The position numbers and the translations under genes are program-made. From a virus: a stretch of DNA of 22,386 nucleotides. Below, one piece after another: positions 7,124 through 14,607 of this stretch. Within the stretch, counting starts at the first letter, position 1, and every line of letters begins with the position of its first letter. The stretch covers positions 1 through 22,386 of the IMG/VR virus record IMGVR_UViG_3300034284_001433, one strand, 5' to 3'. Under the pieces are notes generated by a model. The model did no database searches and was not told the DNA's origin. It worked only from the letters and a program-made list of their open reading frames with translations.

Positions 7124-8170
7124 ATGCCTTTGTACAATTTCACATTTGCTTCTCGCGCACAACGAATAACAATACCCAGTGGGTTCCAGCCACAGGCTAC
7201 CATTTATCTATGGGGCGCAGGTGGTGGTGCAGGCGGTGACGATAGTCCTGGGGCAGGTGGTGCAGGAGCCTGCGGTAATGCAATTAAAATTGTTCTTAAT
7301 CTTTCTGCAGGAGATGTACTAGAATTTGGTATTGGTAATAAAGGCACAGCAGGCACCGGTGGTAAACGCACCGCAGGAGGCGCAGCAGGTGAATCTTACA
7401 TTGATACCAGTAACAATCGTTACGGTGGTGGCACAGGCGGGCCTTGCGGAGCTAGAGGCAGTTCCGGCAGTGGCGGTGGCGGTGGCGGCGCAACAGTGCT
7501 GTTGCTCAATGATACCATAGTTGCTATTGCAGCCGGTGGCGCTGGTGGCGGTGGCGGTGGCAATGTTGGCACTACACCAGGCGAAAATGCAAGTGCAACG
7601 CCTTCCACTGGTGCAAATAGCAGTAGCACTGGGCAAAACGGTCAAGGAAAAGACGGAGACGGTGGTGGCGGTGGTGGCGGCGGTGGCGGAAAGTTTGGCG
7701 GAGTGTTTGGCGGACTACGCAGCGGTGACCAAGGTGCTTTAGCTGGTGGAACTGGTGCAAGTTTTGTAGCCTCTGTTGGTGGAGCAGTTGTAAGCGCAAC
7801 CACATATACAGGCAGTGGCAGAACTCCTCCTGCGATTGATGGATACACAGTAACACCCACTTTTGCCACTGGCGGAGTATCAGGAAGAGTTGCAGCAAGT
7901 GGCACAAGTGGCACTCCTGGGCATATGATTGTATCACTGGAGCCAGTTGCCATGCCTTATGTAAAAGTAGATGGTGTATGGAAGCCAGTTACCAACGCCT
8001 ATATCAAAACAGATGAATCTACTTGGGTTGAACTTGACGAAACTTACATTAAAGTAGCAAGTACATGGCGTCGACTTAGTCAAGATCAATCATTGTCGTC
8101 AACTGAGTTGGCGGAAAATCTCAGATATGGCAGTGGCGGCACTAGAGCTGCACCTGCAGACGACTCTTAA
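7124..8170 (+). CDS. Glycine-rich tail-fibre or adhesin-like protein
   Basis: 348 aa. A short N-terminal beta region (MPLYNFTFASRAQRITIPSG) leads into TIYLWGAGGGAGG. A long Gly-rich section (about 35-215) follows, with runs of six to nine Gly around strand motifs ATVLLLNDTIVAIAAGG. This is the usual layout of phage glycine-rich receptor-binding domains, where polyglycine helices pack into a sandwich. The C-terminus has three short repeats of the type YxKxxxxW (YVKVDGVW, YIKTDESTW, YIKVASTW), which recur in virion proteins. GC and Gly-codon use is far from its neighbours. No good Shine-Dalgarno precedes the ATG. Host-surface binding is inferred. Confidence 0.75.
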   Translation: MPLYNFTFASRAQRITIPSGFQPQATIYLWGAGGGAGGDDSPGAGGAGACGNAIKIVLNLSAGDVLEFGIGNKGTAGTGGKRTAGGAAGESYIDTSNNRYGGGTGGPCGARGSSGSGGGGGGATVLLLNDTIVAIAAGGAGGGGGGNVGTTPGENASATPSTGANSSSTGQNGQGKDGDGGGGGGGGGGKFGGVFGGLRSGDQGALAGGTGASFVASVGGAVVSATTYTGSGRTPPAIDGYTVTPTFATGGVSGRVAASGTSGTPGHMIVSLEPVAMPYVKVDGVWKPVTNAYIKTDESTWVELDETYIKVASTWRRLSQDQSLSSTELAENLRYGSGGTRAAPADDS

Positions 8171-8186
8171 GTATTAGGATATTACA

Positions 8187-8624
8187 ATGGAACAACTACA
8201 CAAAGCATTAAAAATAGCTTTTGCAAGCGAGTTTAGCTTTTACCTAAAAGCTCACAACTATCACTGGAATGTGACAGGCCCGTTCTTTAGCCAACTGCAT
8301 GACTTGTTTGGAAAAATTTACGAAGAAGTGTATGGCAGCATTGATCATTTTGCAGAAGAAATTCGCAGTGCTGGGGCTTTTGTTCCTGCCAGCTACACTA
8401 GATTCAGTATGTTGAGTCAGATTGAAGATGAGACCAGTATCCCTGACGACGGCGACATGGTTGCAGAATTATTAGCCGATAGTGATAAAATGGTGAAAAT
8501 TTTGAAATATGTGTTTGATATTGCAACAGAACTAGGCGAAGAAGGTCTGGCAGATTTTGTTGCACAGCGCATGGATGCACATCGCAAACACTCCTGGATG
8601 TTGAGAGCAACAATCTCACAATGA
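8187..8624 (+). CDS. dps: Dps/ferritin-like protein
   Basis: Dps proteins form 12-subunit shells that oxidise and store iron and shield DNA. The signature HNYHWNVTGPFFSQLHDLF (23-41) and IDHFAEEIR (52-60) are clear, and the length of 145 aa suits the family. Aligned without gaps to E. coli Dps, ligands H51, H63, D78 and E82 correspond to H26, H38, D53 and E57. The position of D67 is Gly42, so one ferroxidase ligand is missing. There is no long Lys-rich N-terminal tail. A TAGGAT Shine-Dalgarno precedes the ATG, and the stop overlaps the next gene by 4 nt. A role in guarding phage or host DNA against oxidation is inferred. Confidence 0.88.
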   Translation: MEQLHKALKIAFASEFSFYLKAHNYHWNVTGPFFSQLHDLFGKIYEEVYGSIDHFAEEIRSAGAFVPASYTRFSMLSQIEDETSIPDDGDMVAELLADSDKMVKILKYVFDIATELGEEGLADFVAQRMDAHRKHSWMLRATISQ

Positions 8625-8941
8625 AAAAAACTTGTCCTAAACAAACCAGAACTCAGTGTGTCTGGTGGGAAGTTGCAGGCATAAGTTTGCTGGTGTTTCT
8701 TGCGGTGTATTCTATTGTGACACATGTGCCAGGATACACACTGAGCAAAGAATTGGTAATTGCAGCTGGGGCCAGTTTTTCTGTGCTTTGGTGTCTTTGG
8801 ATAGTGCGCACATTTAGAAATATAATGACCTGGTGGGTGGATCTTCAGCTAAGTATTGATCATGCTACCAAACTATTAGAAGAAACCAAACAAGACCTTA
8901 AAGAAATAAAATCGATCAAACATGAGTTTTCTAGTCGCTAA
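8621..8941 (+). CDS. Small membrane protein, two helices plus coiled-coil tail
   Basis: 106 aa. Two predicted membrane helices lie at about 16-38 (WEVAGISLLVFLAVYSIV) and 46-66 (VIAAGASFSVLWCLWIV). A charged helical tail follows (HATKLLEETKQDLKEIK), likely a coiled coil on the cytoplasmic side. Start overlaps the Dps stop (ATGA). Two helices with a charged tail would suit a holin-like or other inner-membrane phage protein, but no lysis enzyme is adjacent, so I do not call it a holin. Confidence 0.7.
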   Translation: MKKTCPKQTRTQCVWWEVAGISLLVFLAVYSIVTHVPGYTLSKELVIAAGASFSVLWCLWIVRTFRNIMTWWVDLQLSIDHATKLLEETKQDLKEIKSIKHEFSSR

Positions 8942-9557
8942 CATCCCCCCTGTACACTGTTATATTTGCAAAGAATTTTTGTATGACTTTGAAAAAGGCC
9001 ACGGCGAATATGAACCATGTATATGGGTATCAATTAAAAGTATTCGTGGACAAGCATTTAGAATAGAGGCATACTTACCCAACTATGGCGCACTTTATGA
9101 CAAACTACCTCTCCATGCGTTTGTATCACGCACAGAGAATCTTGACCCTAAACTGTTTTTACCTTTAGACACACTGCAAATTTGGGACTGCTTTGATTAC
9201 AACATAGCAGTCATTCAAAAAGCATTTTTACGAAATCTCAGCTGTCAATTCTATGCCAAAGACAAAAACATGTATTCTGGCAACTACATGTTTACAGTAG
9301 ACAATGCACATCCAGATCACAACTTGATAGATACGGGATACAGTGAATGGCCCGAAGATCACAAAAGTTTTAACTTTATAGAATTGGATAATGGTCAATA
9401 CGCTGCGCAGCCTAATAATCGTTGTTTGTTCTTTGATGCAGCAAGTAATCCTCGAGAAATGAAGTTTCCAGACTTCAAGGTTTGCACCAAAAAATATGTA
9501 GTAGAACAAAATCCCAAATGGCGACTAGGTGATTCTGATTTAGTCACTTACGAGTAA
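8922..9557 (+). CDS. Hypothetical protein, 211 aa
   Basis: Overlaps the membrane protein gene by 20 nt. The sequence is rich in aromatic residues and Cys (VHCYICKEFLYDFEKG, LQIWDCFDYNIAVIQ, NNRCLFFDAASNP). HCYICKEF gives a CxxC pair (C13, C16) that might bind metal with later Cys, but no full site is obvious. No signal peptide or membrane segment. I do not recognise the family. It resembles conserved proteins of unknown function in T4-like marine phages only in general style. Confidence 0.72.
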   Translation: MSFLVANIPPVHCYICKEFLYDFEKGHGEYEPCIWVSIKSIRGQAFRIEAYLPNYGALYDKLPLHAFVSRTENLDPKLFLPLDTLQIWDCFDYNIAVIQKAFLRNLSCQFYAKDKNMYSGNYMFTVDNAHPDHNLIDTGYSEWPEDHKSFNFIELDNGQYAAQPNNRCLFFDAASNPREMKFPDFKVCTKKYVVEQNPKWRLGDSDLVTYE

Positions 9558-9583
9558 ACAAACACCTAGAGAGAACAATTCCA

Positions 9584-10288
9584 TTGATTGAAATACTATA
9601 CACTCTGATTGCAACACACATTACTATAGCCTGTGTGACACTGTATCTACATCGTAGTCAGGCACATCGTGGAGTGACATTTCATCCGGTGGTAGCACAT
9701 GCCATGCGTTTTTGGTTATGGCTTACCACAGGTATGGTTACCAAGCAGTGGGTGGCTATACATCGCAAACATCACCAACATTCTGATCATGCCGGTGATC
9801 CACATTCACCGCATGTGTTTGGTATTTTCAAAGTAGTAACACAAGGAGCATTGTTATATCATGCAGCGTCAAAAGATAAAGTCATGGTTAATTCATACGG
9901 TGCTGGTACTCCTGATGATTGGATTGAGCACAACTTATACAGTGCTCACTCCAGACTTGGCATTGGCATTCTCTTTTTGTTCAACATCATCGTCTTTGGT
10001 TGGGTTGGCGCCATAATATGGGGCATACAAATGTTGTGGATCCCATTCTGGGCCGCAGGTGTGATCAACGGCATCGGACATTGGTGGGGGTATCGTAATG
10101 GCACAACACGAGATCAATCTAGAAATATTGCTCCATGGGGTATTGTTATTGGCGGCGAAGAGCTGCACAATAATCACCATTTGGACCCTGCTAACCCAAA
10201 GCTATCGTTAAAGCCCTGGGAATTTGACATTGGTTGGTTTTATATACGCATATTACAACACATGCGACTTGCACACTTACGATCCTAA
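9584..10288 (+). CDS. Membrane fatty-acid desaturase
   Basis: Di-iron membrane desaturase that would introduce a double bond into acyl chains of host lipids. All three histidine boxes are present: HRSQAH (23-28), HRKHH (60-64) and HNNHH (195-199), plus the extra H166 in NGIGHWWGYRN, as in acyl-CoA or acyl-lipid delta-9 type enzymes. Membrane helices lie near 5-22, 38-52, 126-142 and 143-163. At 234 aa it is shorter than most bacterial members (about 270-380). The start is a TTG preceded by AGAGAGA, with no in-frame ATG upstream. Desaturase genes are known in cyanophages. The likely role is adjusting host membrane fluidity during infection (inference). Confidence 0.92.
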   Translation: MIEILYTLIATHITIACVTLYLHRSQAHRGVTFHPVVAHAMRFWLWLTTGMVTKQWVAIHRKHHQHSDHAGDPHSPHVFGIFKVVTQGALLYHAASKDKVMVNSYGAGTPDDWIEHNLYSAHSRLGIGILFLFNIIVFGWVGAIIWGIQMLWIPFWAAGVINGIGHWWGYRNGTTRDQSRNIAPWGIVIGGEELHNNHHLDPANPKLSLKPWEFDIGWFYIRILQHMRLAHLRS

Positions 10289-10295
10289 ATAAATA
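10286..10295 (+). promoter_or_regulatory. T4-late-like promoter box TAAATAAATA
   Basis: The stop codon of the desaturase is the first half of TAAATAAATA. The box is about 70 nt upstream of the ATG at 10366, in the 77-nt gap. It matches the T4 late box at seven of eight positions. Confidence 0.4.
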
Positions 10296-10320
10296 CTCTA
10301 GAGCTCAATTAAGTTACAAA

Positions 10321-10364
10321 CTCTGATTCCGTCAATTAAAATGAAAAACCGGGAATCAAAGAGG
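10321..10364 (+). promoter_or_regulatory. Inverted repeat reaching the ribosome-binding region
   Basis: CTCTGATTCC (10321-10330) can pair with GGAATCAAAGAG (10352-10363), with a two-A bulge, enclosing an AT-rich loop. The right arm ends at the purine-rich stretch AAAGAGGA directly before the ATG at 10366. It could mask the translation start of the following gene. Not tested thermodynamically. Confidence 0.35.
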
Positions 10365-10365
10365 A

Positions 10366-11139
10366 ATGGATCCGTTAACGCTGTTTGCACTGGCCAATGG
10401 TGCGGTCAAGTTAGTCAAAGAAGGGTGCAAACTTTATAAAGATATAAAAGGCGCCGCTGGGGATGTCAAGGACATCCTCAAGGATCTTGATGACCAATTT
10501 CACAACAGATTCCGAGACCGTGCTCCTACAGTAGCAGAAAAAAATCAGTACATTAGCGAAAAAAATCGCATCATTGACCTAAACAAGCGCGATGGCGAAA
10601 CCACCAACATCTACACAGAGATTGGCAATCATTTGGGCACATACTTTGACAACTACCACAAGTGCTTTGCTATTTTCGAAGAAGAAGAGCGCCGCAGCAA
10701 AACTGAAGTTTACACCGGAGAAGCCAGTCTAGGCAAGCGAGCACTGCAACGAGTGCTGATGAAAAAGCAGCTGGAGCACATGGGCGCCGAACTGCGCGAA
10801 ATCATGGTGTACCAAAGCCCACCGGAACTAGGCGCCTTGTGGACGGATGTCAACGATATGATGCAGGTCATGGGCAAAGAGCAAAAGGTTGCCATTGCCA
10901 ATCAAATGCGTCGTGCCACAGAAGCTGCTAAAGTTGCCCGTAGAAAGCGCAAGAAGTTAATGTACAAAATCACCTGCTGGAGTTTGGTTTCCATGTTCGT
11001 CGCAGGAATAGTTTTAATCTTTGGCATAGTAGTTCAAAATAGAATTGAACGCTTTCCGGAACTGGGCAACTGCATTCCGCCCAAGGGATCATGGCTGTAC
11101 AAAAAGTGGACAAACTTGATATGGGCCACTTGCGAATAA
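10366..11139 (+). CDS. Membrane-anchored helical protein, 257 aa
   Basis: The N-terminal helical region MDPLTLFALANGAVKLVKEG is followed by KDIKGAAGDVKDILKDL. A long charged helical middle with many Glu/Lys/Arg is likely coiled coil. One strong membrane helix at about 206-224 (WSLVSMFVAGIVLIFGIVV) comes after a basic stretch (RRKRKK, 192-197), then a short tail with two Cys (C237, C256). Topology is probably N-in, with the tail outside. GC is a little higher than in neighbours. The Shine-Dalgarno GAGG is unusually close to the ATG. Function unknown. A membrane-associated virion or lysis component is possible but unsupported. Confidence 0.75.
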   Translation: MDPLTLFALANGAVKLVKEGCKLYKDIKGAAGDVKDILKDLDDQFHNRFRDRAPTVAEKNQYISEKNRIIDLNKRDGETTNIYTEIGNHLGTYFDNYHKCFAIFEEEERRSKTEVYTGEASLGKRALQRVLMKKQLEHMGAELREIMVYQSPPELGALWTDVNDMMQVMGKEQKVAIANQMRRATEAAKVARRKRKKLMYKITCWSLVSMFVAGIVLIFGIVVQNRIERFPELGNCIPPKGSWLYKKWTNLIWATCE

Positions 11140-11152
11140 TCGCTCATAGGTG

Positions 11153-11181
11153 TTGCGGTATGCGTAAGTAAAGTGTATAAT
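11153..11181 (+). promoter_or_regulatory. Sigma70-like promoter before dsbA
   Basis: TTGCGG (11153-11158), a 17-nt spacer, then TG-TATAAT (TATAAT at 11176-11181) with an extended -10 TG. This is a near-consensus -10 at ideal spacing, 24 nt before the ATG at 11205. Host RNA polymerase recognition, giving early or middle expression, is inferred. Confidence 0.6.
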
Positions 11182-11204
11182 GTGTTTTTCAATCAGGAGA
11201 TATC

Positions 11205-11465
11205 ATGTCAACTAGAATGTTTGGTTCCGCCGAAAAGGCCAAGCTCACTCAATTAATCAACGAAGGCATGCAGGTCATGCAAGAAGTTGAAACACTACAA
11301 GAAGGTCTCAAAGACACAGTAAAGGCCATTGCTGAAGAATTAGAAATCAAGCCTGCTGTGTTGAGCAAGGCCATTCGCATTGCTCACAAATCCAAGTTGG
11401 GAGAAACCAACAAAGAAAACGAAGAATTAAATACCATTCTTGAAACTGTAGGAAAAACCCTGTGA
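11205..11465 (+). CDS. dsbA: DsbA-like double-stranded DNA-binding protein (late transcription)
   Basis: 86 aa, all helical, comparable to T4 DsbA (about 89 aa), which binds late promoter DNA and aids late transcription. The pattern of a coiled N-terminal helix (AKLTQLINEGMQVMQEVETL), then DTVKAIAEELEIKPAVLSKAIRIAHK as a helix-turn-helix-like region, then an acidic end (NEELNTILETV) matches the T4 family layout, including an ELxx(K)PxxxxK/RxxxxxHK-type core. It has a strong Shine-Dalgarno (CAGGAGA) and its own sigma70-like promoter. Identification is by pattern and length, not alignment search. Confidence 0.65.
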   Translation: MSTRMFGSAEKAKLTQLINEGMQVMQEVETLQEGLKDTVKAIAEELEIKPAVLSKAIRIAHKSKLGETNKENEELNTILETVGKTL

Positions 11466-11749
11466 ACAATGTAGTATCCGGCACAGTAGAGTGGATCAAA
11501 AGTGATTACAAAAGTCATAGAATTCGTTTTTGTTTTGAGGTCCTTGCTTGGGCTATATCTATTGGCTGTTCTATCACTATGGCCCTCACCGTGCCTACTC
11601 CACCCCTTATTATCTTGTACCCAATCTGGATTGTTGGTTGTGCTATGTACGCTGGGTGTGCTTACAGTCGTGGTTCCTTTGGTATGTTGGCTAATTACCT
11701 ACTGCTTACCACAATCGACACCATTGGGTTAGTGCGGATGCTCACATGA
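11462..11749 (+). CDS. Small integral membrane protein, 95 aa
   Basis: GTG start overlaps the dsbA stop (GTGA). Two to three membrane helices: about 25-44 (VLAWAISIGCSITMALTV), 47-66 (PLIILYPIWIVGCAMYAGCA) and 73-92 (FGMLANYLLLTTIDTIGLV). A short charged N-terminus (SDYKSHRIR) sits before the first helix. Stop overlaps the next start. No family recognised. Expression linked to dsbA suggests an infection-time membrane role. Confidence 0.7.
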   Translation: MNNVVSGTVEWIKSDYKSHRIRFCFEVLAWAISIGCSITMALTVPTPPLIILYPIWIVGCAMYAGCAYSRGSFGMLANYLLLTTIDTIGLVRMLT

Positions 11750-11874
11750 CTCTTGTGGCTCTAGAAATCTTTGGCTACTGGATTGGCATGGGAGTGGCCA
11801 TGTGGGTCATAATGTACACAGCACTAACATTTGCTAGATTATGTGAATACATTACTGCTCATTTGTTTCGTTAA
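11746..11874 (+). CDS. Micro-membrane protein, 42 aa
   Basis: ATG at 11746 overlaps the preceding stop in an ATGA junction. The single membrane helix spans most of the protein (IFGYWIGMGVAMWVIMYTA), followed by LTFARLCEYITAHLFR. Length and the end-to-end fit in the operon support a real gene. Function unknown. Confidence 0.6.
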   Translation: MTLVALEIFGYWIGMGVAMWVIMYTALTFARLCEYITAHLFR

Positions 11875-11887
11875 ATATTTTTGTCTC

Positions 11888-11904
11888 GCCGGACACAAAA
11901 CGGC
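11888..11904 (+). other. Short stem-loop in polymerase leader
   Basis: GCCG-GACACAAAA-CGGC, a 4-bp GC stem with a 9-nt loop, upstream of the stronger hairpin at 11916. Weak alone; listed because the two lie in tandem in a 74-nt leader. Confidence 0.25.
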
Positions 11905-11915
11905 ATGAAGAGTAG

Positions 11916-11935
11916 GCACCAGCTAGAAGTGGTGC
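11916..11935 (+). promoter_or_regulatory. Candidate gp43 translational operator hairpin
   Basis: GCACCA-GCTAGAAG-TGGTGC forms a perfect 6-bp stem with an 8-nt loop that ends 13 nt before the polymerase ATG and abuts the ATGGAGAA ribosome-binding region. In T4, gp43 represses its own mRNA by binding a hairpin with a short stem and 8-nt loop next to its Shine-Dalgarno. The same layout here suggests the same control; the loop bases differ from T4. Confidence 0.5.
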
Positions 11936-11948
11936 ATGGAGAATATAA

Positions 11949-14606
11949 ATGAGTTATGTAGACGCTCTGTTTGACAGAGACAAAGACCGTATTCATGTTG
12001 TTGAGCGCAATGCCAGCGGCAGAGAGTACAGAGAATTTCCTGCAGAATATATTTTTTACTACGACGATCCCCGTGGTAAATTTCGAACCATATACGATAC
12101 TCCAGTAAGCAGATTTGCTACTCGTAACAGCAAAGAATTTCATAAAGAAATTAGAATCAACTCTGGCAAACGCATATGGGAAAGCGATATTAATCCCATT
12201 TTCCGATGTTTAGAACACAACTATTTGGGTGCCAAGTCACCCAAATTACAAACTGCGTTTTTTGACATTGAGGTAGACTTTGATCCTGTACGAGGGTTCT
12301 CCAGACCAGAGGACCCCTTTAATGCGGTGACTGCTATCAGCATTTATCTAGACTGGTTAAACAAACTGGTAACCTTGGTTGTTCCGCCCAAGAACATGAG
12401 CTGGGAGACCGCACAAGAAATTGCAACCAAATACGATAACTGTTTCTTGTTTGAACAAGAGGCAGAGTTATTAAACACTTTTCTTGACATCATCGAGGAC
12501 GCTGATGTACTAAGTGGATGGAACTCCGAGGGTTTTGATATTCCGTATCTGGTCATGCGTACCACTCGTGTGCTGAGCAAAGATGATTGCCGGCGATTTT
12601 GCTTGTGGGGTCAACTGCCAAAAGAAAGACACTTTGAACGCTTTGGGGCTGAAAATTTAACTTTTGATTTGATTGGCCGTGTGCATCTTGACTATATGCA
12701 ACTGTACCGCAAGTACACATATGAAGAACGCCATAGTTACAGTTTGGATGCAATTGGCGAGTATGAACTAGATGAGCGTAAGGTTGCATATGAAGGTACC
12801 TTGGATCAGCTGTACAACAAAGACTTTGAAAATTTCATCGACTACAATAGACAAGATGCCATGCTGGTGGCTAAACTAGATAAAAAATTGCGTTTCCTAG
12901 ATCTAGCCAATGAACTGGCACATGACAACACTGTGCTGCTGCAAACCACCATGGGTGCAGTAGCAGTCACCGAGCAGGCTATTATCAACGAAGCACATCA
13001 ACTGGGATTAATTGTGCCTAATAGGAGAAGAGATGATCAAGGAGATACGCAAGCAGCAGGTGCCTATGTTGCTTTCCCCAAAAGGGGCATGCACGACTGG
13101 GTTGGCGCCATCGACATCAACAGTCTCTACCCGTCAGCGATCCGTGCTCTTAACATGGGACCGGAAACAATTGTTGCTCAACTTAGACCGATAATGACAG
13201 ATCGGCTCATTGCCGAACGCATAGCGACAGGAACTACCTTTACAGATGCATGGGAAGGTTTGTTTGGTACACTAGAGTACACGGCTGTGATGGAAAATCA
13301 ACCAGGCACAGAAATTACCATTGATTGGGAGGATGGTAATACTACCTTGCACTCCGCAGCAGAAGTCTGGCGGTTGATCTTTGACTCAAATCAGCCGTGG
13401 ACACTGAGCGCCAATGGTACTATCTTCACTTACGAAAAGAAGGGCATTATTCCTGGATTGCTAGAACGCTGGTATGCAGAACGGAAAGAAATGCAGGCCA
13501 AAAAGAAAGAAGCAGACACCGACGAAGACAAAGCCTTTTGGGACAAACGACAGTTGGTTAAAAAGATTAACTTGAACAGTCTATACGGAGCTATCCTCAA
13601 CCCAGGTTGTCGTTTCTTCGACAAGAGAATTGGTCAGAGCACTACTCTGACAGGAAGAATTATTGCTAGGCACATGGATGCATATATCAATGAGTGCATC
13701 ATGGGCACATACGACCATGTGGGTGATGCCATTATCTATGGAGACACTGATAGCTGTTATTTCACAGCCTGGCCTGCTATTAAAGACGAAGTTGCCGCAG
13801 GACACATGGAATGGAGCAAGGAAACTTGTGTTCAGTTGTACGACACTATTGCAGAACAGGTTAATGCCAGCTTCCCAGGATTTATGGAACGGGCATGTCA
13901 CTGTCCACGCAGCATGGGCAGTTTAATCAAAGGCGGACGAGAACTTGTAGCAGAAAAAGGTCTTTATCTTAAGAAAAAGCGTTATGCTGTGCTAATTTTT
14001 GACATGGAGGGCAACAGGTTAGACACTCATGGCAAACCAGGCAAGGTCAAAGCCACTGGTCTAGATCTCAAACGCAGCGATACCCCCAAAATAGTTCAAG
14101 ATTTTCTTAGCAGTCTGCTGTTGGATGTGCTGACAGGTTGTAACAAAGAACATGTGTATGACAAAGTGCGGGAATTCAAATACTCCTTTCAAGATCGTCC
14201 TGCCTGGGAAAAAGGTACCCCCAAGCGTGTTAACAATTTAACAAAATACACAAGAGACGAAGAAAGGTTAGGCAAGGCTAACATGCCAGGACATGTTCGA
14301 GCTGCCATGAACTGGAATAATCTGCGACGCATGCATAGCGACAATTACAGTATGTCAATCGTGGATGGTATGAAAACCATTGTGTGCAAGCTCAAAGACA
14401 ATCCTTTAGGATTTACCAGTGTTGGTTATCCAACTGATGAATTACATATCCCAGCATGGTTCAAAGAACTTCCATTTGATGATGCATTAATGGAAACTAC
14501 CATTGTGGATCAAAAAGTAGAAAACTTACTGGGTGTGTTGAACTGGAAGATTCCTGAAAACACAGAAATCAGCACCACATTTGAAGCATTGTTTACATTC
14601 GAATAA
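11949..14606 (+). CDS. 43: Family B DNA polymerase (T4 gp43-like)
   Basis: Replicative polymerase with 3'-5' proofreading; 885 aa against 898 in T4. Exonuclease motifs: Exo I FFDIEVDFD (D106, E108), Exo II NSEGFD (192-197), Exo III YNRQD (299-303). Polymerase motifs: A DINSLYP (389-395), B KINLNSLYG (539-547), C YGDTDS (597-602), and KKRY near 677. All catalytic carboxylates are present, so both activities should be intact. The last residues (TTFEALFTFE) have the hydrophobic pattern of a clamp-binding C-terminal peptide as in RB69/T4 gp43. The Shine-Dalgarno GGAGAA precedes the ATG, beside a hairpin that may be its operator. A methyltransferase-like gene and the clamp gene follow. Confidence 0.97.
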   Translation: MSYVDALFDRDKDRIHVVERNASGREYREFPAEYIFYYDDPRGKFRTIYDTPVSRFATRNSKEFHKEIRINSGKRIWESDINPIFRCLEHNYLGAKSPKLQTAFFDIEVDFDPVRGFSRPEDPFNAVTAISIYLDWLNKLVTLVVPPKNMSWETAQEIATKYDNCFLFEQEAELLNTFLDIIEDADVLSGWNSEGFDIPYLVMRTTRVLSKDDCRRFCLWGQLPKERHFERFGAENLTFDLIGRVHLDYMQLYRKYTYEERHSYSLDAIGEYELDERKVAYEGTLDQLYNKDFENFIDYNRQDAMLVAKLDKKLRFLDLANELAHDNTVLLQTTMGAVAVTEQAIINEAHQLGLIVPNRRRDDQGDTQAAGAYVAFPKRGMHDWVGAIDINSLYPSAIRALNMGPETIVAQLRPIMTDRLIAERIATGTTFTDAWEGLFGTLEYTAVMENQPGTEITIDWEDGNTTLHSAAEVWRLIFDSNQPWTLSANGTIFTYEKKGIIPGLLERWYAERKEMQAKKKEADTDEDKAFWDKRQLVKKINLNSLYGAILNPGCRFFDKRIGQSTTLTGRIIARHMDAYINECIMGTYDHVGDAIIYGDTDSCYFTAWPAIKDEVAAGHMEWSKETCVQLYDTIAEQVNASFPGFMERACHCPRSMGSLIKGGRELVAEKGLYLKKKRYAVLIFDMEGNRLDTHGKPGKVKATGLDLKRSDTPKIVQDFLSSLLLDVLTGCNKEHVYDKVREFKYSFQDRPAWEKGTPKRVNNLTKYTRDEERLGKANMPGHVRAAMNWNNLRRMHSDNYSMSIVDGMKTIVCKLKDNPLGFTSVGYPTDELHIPAWFKELPFDDALMETTIVDQKVENLLGVLNWKIPENTEISTTFEALFTFE

Positions 14607-14607
14607 C

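Noticed and set aside
7319-7953. Several long overlapping frames on both strands
   Set aside because: They are produced by the repetitive Gly codon tract of the adhesin-like gene; their products are low-complexity Pro, Val/Ala or Cys/Thr repeats.
8621-8941. Holin
   Set aside because: Two helices would fit, but no endolysin or spanin is adjacent and the long coiled tail is not diagnostic.
14581-14607. TTG at 14581 as start of the methyltransferase-like gene
   Set aside because: It is inside the polymerase coding sequence; the ATG at 14608 directly follows the polymerase stop.
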